Positions 42,150 to 51,017 of a stretch of 64,000 bases of DNA are shown piece by piece. This DNA is from Streptomyces sp. ISL-43 (lineage in GTDB: Bacteria > Actinomycetota > Actinomycetes > Streptomycetales > Streptomycetaceae): the NCBI RefSeq assembly GCF_018614195.1, contig NZ_JAGGOT010000033.1, positions 1 to 64,000 on the forward strand, written 5' to 3'. The notes under the pieces are model-generated. The model saw nothing but the letters and a program-made list of their open reading frames with translations. It had not been told where the DNA came from and did not search any database. The translations under genes and the position numbers were made by a program. Numbering within the stretch: the first letter of the stretch is position 1; every line of letters starts with the position of its first letter.

Positions 42150-43196
42150 GTGTCCAGCGAGGGGGATGCGGTCGGAGGGCCGCCGCAGCCGGCGGGTAGG
42201 CCGGATGGGCCACGAGGACCGCGCGAACGCCGGACACCGGGGCCGCGCGGGGGAAACCTCCCGTACCGACGCCGGATCCTGCTGGCGCTTGCGGTCCTCG
42301 GCGTCACGGGCGTCGTCGGGGCGGGGGCCGCCGCGGCGGGGCGCGGCGGCGCGGAGCCGGTGCACGCCGAGGCCCGCCGGCCGGCGTCACCCGTGGGTGA
42401 GGCGCCGCGCGAGGTGACGGAGTCGGAGGCGGACCTGCTGCACGCGGCCGAGCAGATCCTGCTCCGCGACTGCATGCGGGAGAAGGGCTTCGTCTACGAG
42501 CCCGTGCCCCGGCAGCCGGTACCCGACGCCCGGGACTTCCCGTACGTCATCGACGACCCGGAATGGGCCCGGGACCACGGCTACGGCAGCGACATCGACC
42601 GGAAACGGGAGGAGATCAGTACCGAGGGAGTCAACGAGCGGTACTTCAGGAGCCTGCCGCAGGAGCGCAGGGCCCCCGCCATCGCGGCGGCCACCGGCGC
42701 CCGGCCGGACGGGCTGACCGCCCGGGCGCCGGACGGGCTGACGATCACCCGCAGTCCCGACGGGTGCCAGTCGCAGGCCGAGCGCGGCCTCTACCCCGAC
42801 CTGGCGGCCTGGTTCCAGGCACGGGTCACCGTCGACTCGCTGCCGCCCCTGCGGGGCGGGAAGGTGATCGCCGACGGAGAGTTCCAGGGCGCCACGCAGA
42901 AGTGGTCCGCGTGCATGCGCACCGCCGGGTACGAGTTCCAGGACCCGGCAGCCGCACGGGCCGCGCTGCCGCCGCCGGACCAGCCCCTCCCACGGGAGCG
43001 GGAGGTGGCCATGGCGGTGGCCGAGGCCGGCTGCGCGCACACTTCCGGCCTCGCGGAGACCGCCGCGCGGCTCGACCGCGCGTACGACGCCGAGCTCCGG
43101 GAGAAGTACGGCAGCGACGTCACCACCTGGCTCCGGCTCCGGGGCGAGGCATTGCCCCGCGCCGGCTCCGTCGTCGAAGCCGACGCGAAGCGGTGA
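42150..43196 (+). CDS. Membrane-anchored or secreted Cys-rich protein, unknown function
   Basis: A 348-residue protein. After an Arg/Gly/Pro-rich tail comes one hydrophobic segment (RILLALAVLGVTGVVGAGAAAA, about residues 42-63) acting as signal or anchor. The outer domain has four spaced cysteines in DCMREKGF, DGCQSQ, KWSACMRTAGYEF and EAGCAHTSG, suggesting two disulfides. Similar Cys-patterned proteins are common in actinobacteria, sometimes beside ABC exporters. The GTG at 42150 is favoured by GGGGGTGGGG just upstream. The I36-type inhibitor gene follows 50 bp later, so the two may be one operon. Confidence 0.65.
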   Translation: MSSEGDAVGGPPQPAGRPDGPRGPRERRTPGPRGGNLPYRRRILLALAVLGVTGVVGAGAAAAGRGGAEPVHAEARRPASPVGEAPREVTESEADLLHAAEQILLRDCMREKGFVYEPVPRQPVPDARDFPYVIDDPEWARDHGYGSDIDRKREEISTEGVNERYFRSLPQERRAPAIAAATGARPDGLTARAPDGLTITRSPDGCQSQAERGLYPDLAAWFQARVTVDSLPPLRGGKVIADGEFQGATQKWSACMRTAGYEFQDPAAARAALPPPDQPLPREREVAMAVAEAGCAHTSGLAETAARLDRAYDAELREKYGSDVTTWLRLRGEALPRAGSVVEADAKR

Positions 43197-43246
43197 GCCC
43201 AGCCGCCGCAAGAGCCATCGTCCGAACCATCAACCGAGGGAGAACC

Positions 43247-43681
43247 ATGAAGTCCTTGCGAACGGTCCTCGTCACCGCGGCGGTTGCCGCACTGGCCGTC
43301 ACGGCCATGCCCTTCACCGCCCACGCCGCAGACTCCCCACCCGCGCAGGAGACGGCCACCGTCGCCAACGCGCCGACGGGCCGCCTGCACGCGTACTACG
43401 ACTTCTGGTACCAGTACGAGTGCGGATCCTGGTCGGGCAGCGCGGCGTCCTGGGGCGAATGCAAGAACGCCGCCTCCTCGCTGTGGAACCTGCGCTACCC
43501 GGGCAGCTTCGACGACGTCTGGGTGTACTACAACAGCAACTACGGAGGCGCGGGGCGGGGCGTGTACAACGGGGCCGGGCTTCCGGACCTGCGGCAGTGG
43601 AGCTTCGGACCCGGTGGGGCCGGAGCGGGCGAGGCGCTGTACCACAACATCGCCTCGCACAAGGTGGTCAACCTGCCCTGA
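43247..43681 (+). CDS. Peptidase inhibitor I36-family secreted protein
   Basis: A 144-residue exported protein. The signal (VLVTAAVAALAVTAMPFTAHA) is cut near residue 27. The mature beta/gamma-crystallin-like domain has LHAYYDFWYQYECGSWSG, NAASSLWNLRYPGSFDDVWVYYNSNYGG, RGVYNGAGLPDL and HNIASHKVVNL, as in the I36 (SMI) metalloprotease inhibitors of Streptomyces. Such proteins block thermolysin-type proteases outside the cell, though many relatives have other roles. GAGGGAG precedes the ATG. A 14-bp hairpin follows the gene. Confidence 0.82.
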   Translation: MKSLRTVLVTAAVAALAVTAMPFTAHAADSPPAQETATVANAPTGRLHAYYDFWYQYECGSWSGSAASWGECKNAASSLWNLRYPGSFDDVWVYYNSNYGGAGRGVYNGAGLPDLRQWSFGPGGAGAGEALYHNIASHKVVNLP

Positions 43682-43709
43682 GCGGTAGTGGGCCGAGCGC
43701 CGAGCTTCG

Positions 43710-43741
43710 GCTGCGGCACACACGCCGGTGTGTGCCGCAGC
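43710..43741 (+). terminator. Terminator after the inhibitor gene
   Basis: The arms 43710-43723 and 43728-43741 pair perfectly over 14 bp with a GCCG loop, 28 bp after the inhibitor stop codon. Confidence 0.85.
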
Positions 43742-43862
43742 TGTTCCGGCGCCCACCAGGTAAGCCGTGGCTGAAATATCTCCTGGACGGTGTCTCACGC
43801 AGGGCACAGACTGCGATGGGCGCTCAAGTGGCGCTGGGGCGGACAGCGATGGGGGAGGCTCG

Positions 43863-44867
43863 GTGCTACGCATTCACTTCACCGCCGAGGATCTGGCCCG
43901 GACCCGGGTGGCAGCGACGATCGGCGCGGCCGCGGAAACCATGTACAGCCTGAGACTGCTCCGCGACTGTGCCGCCGCCGCCCTGCCCTTTCGCCCCTGG
44001 CACACAACGGTTCGCGGGCGGCTGGGTGCGAAGGCCCGCCCGTTCGCGAGCCTGCTGGCCGTGGACGGCCCGGACATCGACCTGACGGTACTCATGGGTG
44101 ACACGCCGTCCGTCGAGGAGGGGATCGACAACCTCCTGCGGGCATCGCCCGCCCGGCTGCGGACCGAGCTCGAGCACATCGCCTTCCATCCCTCGCAGTT
44201 GTCCTGGGCTCGGAACCTGGCGGACGGCGACCTCGAAGCCCGCCGGGATTTCGCCGCGGGACTTGCCGCCTGCAACGAGGCGATCGTCGCTCCCTACTGG
44301 AACAGGGCGAGATCGCACATGGAGGGCGTACGGGCGAACTTCGCACGGACGCTGCTCGACGGTGGGATCGAACGCCTGCTGGAGGGGATGTGCGTCCCGC
44401 TGGTGCGCTGGCGGGCGCCCGTGCTGGAGGTGCGGTACCACCGGCACGTCGAAGTCCACCTCGGGGGGCGCGGTCTCGTCATCGCGCCGACGGTCTTCCT
44501 GTGGCGGGACCCGGCACTGCTGTGGGACTCGCAGGACGACACCGCGGCGCCCACACTCGCCATTCCCACCATCGGTGACGCACAGGCGGGCGCCGCACTG
44601 TGGGGCGCGGATCAAGCCGCGGACCACTCACTGGGCGCACTGCTGGGGCGCACCCGGGCGGCCGCACTGAAGGTGGCCACCGAAGGGTGCAGCACCACCG
44701 AGCTGGCCCGGCGCCTGAACGTGTCGATCGCAGCGGCAAGCGAGCATGCGACGGTGCTGCGCAACGCCAATCTGATCACCACCAGCCGACGCGGCAAATC
44801 CGTGGTGCACACCGTCACCCGGCTGGGCACCGAGCTCCTGGGAAGCGCACTCACCGAGCACAGGTGA
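43863..44867 (+). CDS. ArsR-like winged-helix regulator with a large N-terminal domain
   Basis: A 334-residue protein. The C-terminal 70 residues are an ArsR-type winged helix: ALKVATEGCSTTELARRLNVSIAAASEHATVLRNANLITTSRRGKSVVHTVT in outline. The N-terminal 250 residues match the DUF5937-like region of actinobacterial regulators (LRIHFTAEDLARTRVA, then YSLRLLRDC). The metal ligands of classical ArsR are not seen, so it probably senses something else. The GTG at 43863 follows GGGGGAGG. No operon partner is obvious. Confidence 0.82.
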   Translation: MLRIHFTAEDLARTRVAATIGAAAETMYSLRLLRDCAAAALPFRPWHTTVRGRLGAKARPFASLLAVDGPDIDLTVLMGDTPSVEEGIDNLLRASPARLRTELEHIAFHPSQLSWARNLADGDLEARRDFAAGLAACNEAIVAPYWNRARSHMEGVRANFARTLLDGGIERLLEGMCVPLVRWRAPVLEVRYHRHVEVHLGGRGLVIAPTVFLWRDPALLWDSQDDTAAPTLAIPTIGDAQAGAALWGADQAADHSLGALLGRTRAAALKVATEGCSTTELARRLNVSIAAASEHATVLRNANLITTSRRGKSVVHTVTRLGTELLGSALTEHR

Positions 44868-44889
44868 TTTCGGCAGTCGGGCGGCCTCG

Positions 44890-45606
44890 TCAGTGGGCGA
44901 ACAGCGGTGACACGGCGGCCTCGGAGCTGCTGTTCCAGTACGTCACGCGGGCCTTGCCGTCCACGTGCACGCCACCCTTCGGCATCTCCAGGAGCACACC
45001 CTCGCCCGTGTTGTTGCCGGGCCTCTGACCGTGCGGCGCGAGCGCCATGTTCTTCACGAGGGTGCTGACGTCCTTGTTGCTCTGGCGCAGGAGCAGACCC
45101 GCGTACGCCGCCTTGCCGGGGGCGAGGGTCACTTCCGTCTGAGGCTTGGAGTTCTCGAAGACCCCCACGAGCCGGCCGTGGCCGTCCTCCAGCCGGAGTA
45201 CCGGATGGGTCCGCAGTTTGCACGGCTTGGTGCTGGTGTTGGTGACGGTCAGCAGGAGCTTCGAGTCGTCCTTGGTGGGTGGCACGGCCCACTCCACCCT
45301 GACCTCGGTGTATTCGTCGGGGCAGTTGCCGTCGATGCCCTCGGGGTCGCCCTCGGCCTCGCCCGGACGGCCCGGCGCGGAAGAGGACGCGGAGGGCCTG
45401 GCGGACGGCGCGGAGGTCGGGGGGACCGCCGGCGAGGACGCGGAGACGGAAGGCGACGCGGCAGGGGAGGTGGAGGACTTCGGAGGCGGGGTGGCGCCGG
45501 CCTTGTCGTCGCTCGGCTCGCAGGCCGTGGTGGCCAGGAGCGCTGCGGCGGCGAGGCCAAGGGCACCGAGCGTCCGGACTTGGGTGGTCTTGCGGAAAGT
45601 GCGCAT
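44890..45606 (-). CDS. DUF4232 lipoprotein
   Basis: A 238-residue lipoprotein. The signal ends in a lipobox with Cys29 (LLATTACEPS). A Ser/Pro/Ala-rich linker (about residues 35-85) leads to a DUF4232 domain: YTEVRVEWAVPPTKDDSKLLLTVTNTSTKPCKLRTHPVLRLEDGHG in outline, ending with VTYWNSSSEAAVSPLFAH. DUF4232 proteins are extracytoplasmic and of unknown role. The ATG at 45606 has GGGGG upstream. It is convergent with the ArsR-like gene. Confidence 0.85.
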   Translation of the reverse strand: MRTFRKTTQVRTLGALGLAAAALLATTACEPSDDKAGATPPPKSSTSPAASPSVSASSPAVPPTSAPSARPSASSSAPGRPGEAEGDPEGIDGNCPDEYTEVRVEWAVPPTKDDSKLLLTVTNTSTKPCKLRTHPVLRLEDGHGRLVGVFENSKPQTEVTLAPGKAAYAGLLLRQSNKDVSTLVKNMALAPHGQRPGNNTGEGVLLEMPKGGVHVDGKARVTYWNSSSEAAVSPLFAH

Positions 45607-45773
45607 CACGAGCCCCCGTGGCTGCTGACGTGCTGGGATTGGTCTGGACGGGATGCCCGCCGTGGCTTCGGATTCACGCCCCCGCAAGGACCGTTACAGC
45701 CCTCGTACGCGGCGGTGACGGTTCCGTAGTGAGGGCGGGGTCATGCCCTGCTCTGGTCTGAGGCCCGCCGATG

Positions 45774-45798
45774 GGGCCGGCCCGCGGTGGGCCGGCCC
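45774..45798 (-). terminator. Terminator of the MurG-like gene
   Basis: The arms 45774-45783 and 45789-45798 (GGGCCGGCCC twice, self-complementary) form a 10-bp stem with a GCGGT loop, 11 bp after the stop on the minus strand. Confidence 0.7.
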
Positions 45799-45809
45799 GC
45801 CGGAAAAGG

Positions 45810-46985
45810 TCAGCCGGCCGCTGCGGACAGGAGCACGTCCACGAGCCTGTCCGCGGCGTCCGGCCGCCCGTACGCCCTCGCCCGCTCCGCCATCGCCGCC
45901 CGCCGGGCGGGGTCGGTCAGGAGCGGGCCGACCGCGTTCTGCAGGCTCTGCCCGGTGACCTCGCCGAGCAGGGCGAGTGCCGCTCCGGCGTCCGCCAGGT
46001 GCCGGGCGTTGTGCGCCTGCTCGTTTCCGGCCGAGGTGGCCAGAGGCACGAATACGGCCGGCTTGCCCAACGCGGTCAGCTCGGCCAACGTGCCGGCACC
46101 GCTCCGGGATACCACCACATCAGCCAGCGCCAGGACGTCGGGCAGCTCCGCCCCGACGAACCCAGCCAAGTGGTAGCGACCGGCGAGGATCGGATCCAGG
46201 CTCGCGGCGGCTGCCCGGAGCTCCTCCACATTCGCCGGGCCGCACTGGTGGATCACGTTCGCGTGACTCAGGAGCCAGGGGAGCACGTCCCGGACGACAC
46301 CGTTGATCTGCTGGGCGCCCTGGGCTCCGCCGGTGACGTAGACGGTCGGCAGGCGCCGGTCGAACCCGGTGAGGCTCAACGCCTGCACAGCCTTGTCCGG
46401 GTGCCCGGCCAGCACTTCCGGCCGGACCGGGTTGCCGGTGACGACCGCGCGCTTGCGCACCTCAGCGGGCAGCAGCGGCAGCGAGGACTCGGAGGACACC
46501 GCGATCCGCGTGGCCGAACTCGCCAACTTCCGGTTGGCCAGGCCCAGTCGGACCGTCTGCTCGTGCAGGACGAGCGGACGCCGGCACAGCCGCGCGGCCA
46601 GCCCCGCCGGGACCGCGACGTAGCCACCCGTCGCGAGGACGACATCCGGTCGGAACTCGGACACGATCGACCGGGCCTGGGCCACGCCCAGCGGCACCCG
46701 TGCCATGTCCTTCACGTTCGCGGCGGACAGCATCTTGAGCGGGTTCGACGACCGCCGGATCTTCCCCGTGGCCACCGTCTTGAACGCGATCCCCTCCGCC
46801 GGAGCGACACGCGCCTCCAGACCGTCCGCAGTCCCGATCCACAGGACGTCCAGCGTGCTGCCGACAGCAGCGAGGCGGCCCTGCAAGGTACGGATCGCCG
46901 TCAGGGCCGGGTAGGTGTGACCGCCGGTCCCTCCGCCCGTCACGAGCAGCCGGAAGGAACGGGGGAGCGCGGAGGAAGTGTTCAC
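45810..46985 (-). CDS. MurG-like N-acetylglucosaminyltransferase (paralogue)
   Basis: A 391-residue glycosyltransferase of the GT28 type. The N-terminal LLVTGGGTGGHTYPALTAI is the MurG lipid II site. The mid-part has DVVLATGGYVAVPAGLAARLCRRPLVLHEQ, and the C-terminal UDP-binding part has YVTGGAQGAQQING and VVSRSGAGTLAELTALGKPAVFVPL. It transfers GlcNAc from UDP-GlcNAc to a lipid-linked acceptor, as MurG does for peptidoglycan. No other cell-wall synthesis genes flank it, so it is probably a second copy, possibly for wall remodelling or resistance. The GTG at 46985 is chosen (TAGGGTG upstream); an ATG farther upstream is possible. Confidence 0.88.
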   Translation of the reverse strand: MNTSSALPRSFRLLVTGGGTGGHTYPALTAIRTLQGRLAAVGSTLDVLWIGTADGLEARVAPAEGIAFKTVATGKIRRSSNPLKMLSAANVKDMARVPLGVAQARSIVSEFRPDVVLATGGYVAVPAGLAARLCRRPLVLHEQTVRLGLANRKLASSATRIAVSSESSLPLLPAEVRKRAVVTGNPVRPEVLAGHPDKAVQALSLTGFDRRLPTVYVTGGAQGAQQINGVVRDVLPWLLSHANVIHQCGPANVEELRAAAASLDPILAGRYHLAGFVGAELPDVLALADVVVSRSGAGTLAELTALGKPAVFVPLATSAGNEQAHNARHLADAGAALALLGEVTGQSLQNAVGPLLTDPARRAAMAERARAYGRPDAADRLVDVLLSAAAG

Positions 46986-47300
46986 CCCGTGCACCCTACT
47001 GGCTGCCCGGCTGCTCGCATTCAGGGCTGCGGCGCTGGGGCAGCGCATGTGGTCCACGTCTGACACCAAAGCCGGCCGACGATCTGGCGGAGGCCCTTGG
47101 AAAGGCTCCCCGCACCGGGTGCGCCGGCTTCCTGTCCTGCCCCCGTCACGCTGCCAGCGAGCCCGGATGCGTGTGGCCGGAACTCGCCCGAGGCGGGTGA
47201 ACGGATGGCTACGCGCTGGTAACTTGCACGAGTTGATCAAGGTCGGAGCCGTGGTCGACCACGCTCCCGGCCAGAGCCACCCCTCAGTCAAGGAACCACA
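46986..47300. promoter_or_regulatory. Divergent intergenic region
   Basis: About 315 bp between the MurG-like and phospholipase D genes. No gene is supported. It should contain both promoters. AAGGAACC at its right end is the phospholipase ribosome site. Confidence 0.5.
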
Positions 47301-48908
47301 TTGGCACGCACCGTCCGTACGACGGCCCTCGTCTCCACCTCGGCCCTCGCACTCGGCTTCTCCCTCCTCGGCATCGCCGCCCCCGCGTCCGCCGCGGACG
47401 CGCCCACACCGCACCTGGACTCGGTCGAGCAGACCCTGCGTCAGGTCTCGCCGGGCCTGGAGGGCTCGGTCTGGGAACGCACCTCCGGCAACCGGCTCGG
47501 CTCCTCCACGCCCGGGGGCGCCGACTGGCTGCTCCAGACACCCGGCTGCTGGGGCGATGCGACGTGCGCCGACCGGCCCGGATCGCGCCGTCTCCTGGAG
47601 AAGATGCGCCAGGACATCGCCGCCGCCCGGCAAACGGTGGACATATCGACGCTGGCACCCTTCCCCAACGGCGGCTACCAGGAGGCGATCATCGCGGGCC
47701 TCAGGGAATCCGCCCAGAAGGGCAACCGGCTGAAGGTACGCGTCATGGTGGGCGCCGCGCCCATCTACCACTCCACGGTGATCCCGTCGTCCTACCGGGA
47801 CGAGCTGCTCGCGAAGCTGGGCCCGGCAGCCGCGGGCAACATCACCCTCAACGTGGCCTCGATGACCACCTCGAAGACCGCGTTCTCCTGGAACCACTCC
47901 AAGTTGGTCGTGGTGGACGGCAGTTCGGTGATCACCGGCGGCATCAACAGCTGGAAGGACGACTACCTCGAGACCTCCCACCCGGTGAGCGACGTCGACC
48001 TCGCGCTGTCCGGGCCCGCAGCGGGCTCCGCGGGCCGCTACCTGGACTCCCTGTGGGACTGGACCTGTCGCAATAAGGGCAACTGGAGCTCGGTCTGGTT
48101 CGCCGCCTCGCCCGGCGCGGACTGCATGCCCTCCCTGCCCCGGCCCGCCTCCCCGGAGGGCGGGGGGAACGTGCCCGCGCTCGCCGTCGGCGGCCTCGGC
48201 GTGGGCATCCGGCAGAACGACCCCACCTCGTCCTTCCGCCCGGTCCTGCCCACGGCCGGCGACACCAAGTGTGGGATCGGGGTGTACGACAACACCAACG
48301 CCAACCGGGACTACGACACCGTCAACCCGGAGGAGAGCGCCCTGCGCGCCCTGGTCTCCAGCGCGACCTCGCACATCGAGATCTCCCAGCAGGACGTGCA
48401 CGCCACCTGCCCGCCGCTGCCCCGCTACGACGTACGCCTCTACGACGCCCTCGCCGCGAAGCTCGTCTCCGGCGTGAAGGTCCGCATCGTCGTGAGCGAC
48501 CCGGCGAACCGCGGCACGATCGGCAGCGGCGGCTACTCGCAGATCAAGTCGCTCTCCGAAGTGAGCGACGCCCTGCGCGGCCGGGTGACGGCCCTGACCG
48601 GTGACGGCGCCCGGTCGCGGACGGCCCTGTGCGAGAACCTCCAGCTGGCCACGTTCCGCGCTTCCGACCAGCCGACCTGGGCGGACGGCAAGCCGTACGC
48701 CCAGCACCACAAGCTGGTCTCGGTCGACGGATCGGCCTTCTACATCGGCTCCAAGAACCTGTACCCGTCCTGGCTGCAGGACTTCGGGTACGTCGTCGAG
48801 AGCCCGGCCGCGGCCGGACAGCTGAAGAGCGACCTGCTGGACCCGCAGTGGCGGTACTCCCAGGCCACCGCGACATACGACTACACCCGCGGCCTCTGCC
48901 AGGGCTGA
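47301..48908 (+). CDS. Secreted phospholipase D
   Basis: A 535-residue precursor with a TTG start and CAAGGAACC upstream. The signal is cut near residue 32 (LGIAAPASAA). Two HKD motifs form the active site: His199-Ser-Lys201-x4-Asp206 (NHSKLVVVDG) and His469-x-Lys471-x4-Asp476 (HHKLVSVDG). The GSKNLYPSWLQDFG segment after the second motif is typical of Streptomyces PLD, known for transphosphatidylation as well as hydrolysis of phosphatidylcholine. The length fits the family. With the PI-PLC-like enzyme at 18-20 kb, it gives the strain two exported phospholipases. Confidence 0.95.
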   Translation: MARTVRTTALVSTSALALGFSLLGIAAPASAADAPTPHLDSVEQTLRQVSPGLEGSVWERTSGNRLGSSTPGGADWLLQTPGCWGDATCADRPGSRRLLEKMRQDIAAARQTVDISTLAPFPNGGYQEAIIAGLRESAQKGNRLKVRVMVGAAPIYHSTVIPSSYRDELLAKLGPAAAGNITLNVASMTTSKTAFSWNHSKLVVVDGSSVITGGINSWKDDYLETSHPVSDVDLALSGPAAGSAGRYLDSLWDWTCRNKGNWSSVWFAASPGADCMPSLPRPASPEGGGNVPALAVGGLGVGIRQNDPTSSFRPVLPTAGDTKCGIGVYDNTNANRDYDTVNPEESALRALVSSATSHIEISQQDVHATCPPLPRYDVRLYDALAAKLVSGVKVRIVVSDPANRGTIGSGGYSQIKSLSEVSDALRGRVTALTGDGARSRTALCENLQLATFRASDQPTWADGKPYAQHHKLVSVDGSAFYIGSKNLYPSWLQDFGYVVESPAAAGQLKSDLLDPQWRYSQATATYDYTRGLCQG

Positions 48909-49059
48909 CGGCCCCGCCCCACCCGGGACCCGCCGGCCACGGCCGGGCCGCCCGAGGGTTTCGGCGGTGGCCGGCGCGGTGGGGAAGTCACAGACGGCCG
49001 CGGGCGAGGTGGGCGCGCCCGCGCCCGAGTTCCGCACCGGCGATGCGGGCAGGCGTCCG

Positions 49060-50022
49060 TCATGCCGTGTGTCTCACCCCGGTGAGGACGGGTCGGTGGT
49101 CACTGCCCAGGTCGGGCAGGACGCTGGTGGCGGTGGCCTCCAGGCCGCGCAGTAGTACGTGGTCGATCCGGACCACGGGGAAGGCGGCGGGCCAGGTGAA
49201 TCCGAAGCCTCGGCCCGCGTGTTCCTGTGCGGGCTCGAGGTGGTGGGTGAGGGAGGCCAGGCCTCGGTCGTGCAGGCTGCCGTTGAGGTCGCCGAGCAGC
49301 ATCATGCGGGGGGCCGGATCCTTGGCTATGCGGTCGGCCAGTTCGGTCGCGGCGGCGTCGCGGGGCCCGATGGCGAAGCCCTCAGTCGCCCGGACCCGTA
49401 CGGAGGGCAGGCGCACCGTGTAGATGGCGGTGTCGCCGCCGGGGGTGCCGGCGACGGCCCGGATCGCGTGTGGCCAGGGGCCGCCCAGGTCCATCGCCTC
49501 GACCTCGTGCAGTGGATAGCGCGACCACAGGCCGAGGGTGTTGTGGGTGGCGTGGTGGGGGTACGTATCGGCAAGTGCCTTCTCGTACGCGGGGATGGCC
49601 GGCAGGGGGACCTTCTCCAGGGCGACGAGATCGGCGCCGGTGGCGATCACTTCCCGGGCGACGGCCTCGGGGGTGGTGCGGGCCCCGCCGACGTTGAGGG
49701 TCAGGGCCTCGAAGTCGCTGAGCCCCGCGCGGGGCGGCGTTGTCAGGGTGGGCACGAAGAGGTAGCACCAGGCCACCAGGGGCACCAGGCCTGCGGCGAT
49801 GCCCAGACGCGTGCCACGCGCAGCCGCCCACGGGAGGAGGACCGCTATCGCGATGCCGAACCACGGGAGGACGGTCTCGGCGAGGCTGCCGAGGTTGCCC
49901 GGTCTGTTGGGCAGGAGCTGCGGAAAGAGCAGTGCTACGGCGAGGAGGAGTGCGGGGACGGCGATGCGTGCGGTGTGACGGGGGCGGCCCCCCGAGCCGT
50001 CCCGCCGTGTGCGGCGGGTCAT
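49060..50022 (-). CDS. Membrane-anchored EEP-family (endonuclease/exonuclease/phosphatase) protein
   Basis: A 320-residue protein. Three hydrophobic segments come first (about residues 17-36, 44-61 and 66-84). The EEP domain follows: FEALTLNVGG (first strand), GADLVALEKV (catalytic Glu), LLGDLNGSL (metal/catalytic Asp-Asn) and the end IDHVLLRG with LPDLGSDHRPVLTGV. Such membrane EEP proteins are phosphodiesterases or nucleases facing outside. The ATG at 50022 has only a weak GAGAG ribosome site. It is close to the mini-CorA pair on the same strand, but a 250-bp gap separates them. Confidence 0.85.
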   Translation of the reverse strand: MTRRTRRDGSGGRPRHTARIAVPALLLAVALLFPQLLPNRPGNLGSLAETVLPWFGIAIAVLLPWAAARGTRLGIAAGLVPLVAWCYLFVPTLTTPPRAGLSDFEALTLNVGGARTTPEAVAREVIATGADLVALEKVPLPAIPAYEKALADTYPHHATHNTLGLWSRYPLHEVEAMDLGGPWPHAIRAVAGTPGGDTAIYTVRLPSVRVRATEGFAIGPRDAAATELADRIAKDPAPRMMLLGDLNGSLHDRGLASLTHHLEPAQEHAGRGFGFTWPAAFPVVRIDHVLLRGLEATATSVLPDLGSDHRPVLTGVRHTA

Positions 50023-50271
50023 GAACTCTCGCTTTCGCTTTCTTCCGCAGGCCGGTGGTGCGCTGGGTCCGCGGAAGCGTTTCGGCTGGGATCCGGCCTG
50101 CGCGGAGGGCCGCGCTGCGGCCGGCCGACACGACTCGCTCGGCCGCGGCGGGCACGACATGCCGTCCCCGCGGCCTTCGCGCCGGTGCGTCGCGTGTGAG
50201 GATCCCGCCAGTGAGCCTTGCCGCCATCCACTGACGAGATCCCCATGGGGCCGGGCGCACCGACCACGACG

Positions 50272-50622
50272 CTAAACGCAGCCCCTACGCCGTAGGTGGG
50301 TGAACATCGCGATGCCCGAACCCGCCACCAGGACGAGGAAGGCCGGCCAGGCCCAGACGAATTTGACTTCCGGCTGGTAGAAGTTCGCGGAGTAGATACC
50401 ACCCAGCAGCGTGGGAACCATGAACACCACGAGCCACGAAGTCACCCTCCGGGCGACCTTACTCCCTTGGCAAAGCTCCACTGACTTCCGGTGGAGCAGG
50501 ACCATTTCCTTCCGATATTGGCGGACTCCCTGGAGAAAGGTGTGCAGCTCATCATTCGAGCACGTGTCAAGGTCTTTAGGGGTAAGCCCGACCAAGCTTG
50601 AGCGCGTGGAATTATCCGTCAT
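50272..50622 (-). CDS. Mini-CorA membrane protein 1
   Basis: A 116-residue protein with two C-terminal helices (about 62-77 and 89-107) and a cytoplasmic coiled-coil-like part before them. The loop between the helices, YSANFYQPEVKFVWAWP, is in the position of the CorA YGMNFxxMP loop. The family GMN is changed to SAN (78-80), and the large CorA cytoplasmic domain is missing. It might be a partner of a full CorA, a small channel or a relic. GAGGAAGGG precedes the ATG. It is 32 bp downstream of a second mini-CorA gene. Confidence 0.65.
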   Translation of the reverse strand: MTDNSTRSSLVGLTPKDLDTCSNDELHTFLQGVRQYRKEMVLLHRKSVELCQGSKVARRVTSWLVVFMVPTLLGGIYSANFYQPEVKFVWAWPAFLVLVAGSGIAMFTHLRRRGCV

Positions 50623-50654
50623 GTAAATCGCCCTTCCTCTGCTCGGTGGCGGGC

Positions 50655-51017
50655 CTAGAGCCAGCCCTTGCGCTTGACCGCGAAGTAGGTGGCCAAGGCG
50701 CTGGATGCCAGCGCGACGAGGAACACCGGCCAGCCGTACTTGAACTGGAGCTCGGGCATGTGCTCGAAGTTGGAACCATAGAGCGATGCCAGAGCGCCGG
50801 GCACCACGGCGATTGCCGTCCAGGCGCTCACCTTCCGGGTCTCCACGGTGACCGTCAGCTGGTCTTCGGTGATCTCCCGGATATCTTCCATTTCCTTGTT
50901 CAACCCGCGGATCTCCATGTTGATCTCGCGGAGCAGCTCCACCTTCTGGGTATGCTCCTGCACCGTTTCGACCGGCATGAGCGTGTTGTCGGGGTTTGTC
51001 GGCATCGTGTTCGTCAT
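50655..51017 (-). CDS. Mini-CorA membrane protein 2
   Basis: A 120-residue protein with a helical stalk (about 20-60) and two transmembrane segments. The motif YGSNFEHMPELQFKYGWP lies at about 80-97 where CorA has YGMNFEHMPELxWxxGYP, so the filter residue Met is Ser. The rest of CorA is absent. This copy is much closer to CorA than the next gene. GGAGGAA lies before the ATG. It is first in a two-gene operon. A magnesium channel needs five subunits each with two helices, so a stand-alone pore is conceivable but unproven. Confidence 0.7.
   Translation of the reverse strand: MTNTMPTNPDNTLMPVETVQEHTQKVELLREINMEIRGLNKEMEDIREITEDQLTVTVETRKVSAWTAIAVVPGALASLYGSNFEHMPELQFKYGWPVFLVALASSALATYFAVKRKGWL

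Noticed and set aside
45810..49037. A single 1075-codon minus-strand frame covering the MurG-like gene and the phospholipase D region
   Set aside because: Only the left third encodes the MurG-like protein; the rest is antisense to the phospholipase D gene. A GTG start at 46985 explains the real gene.
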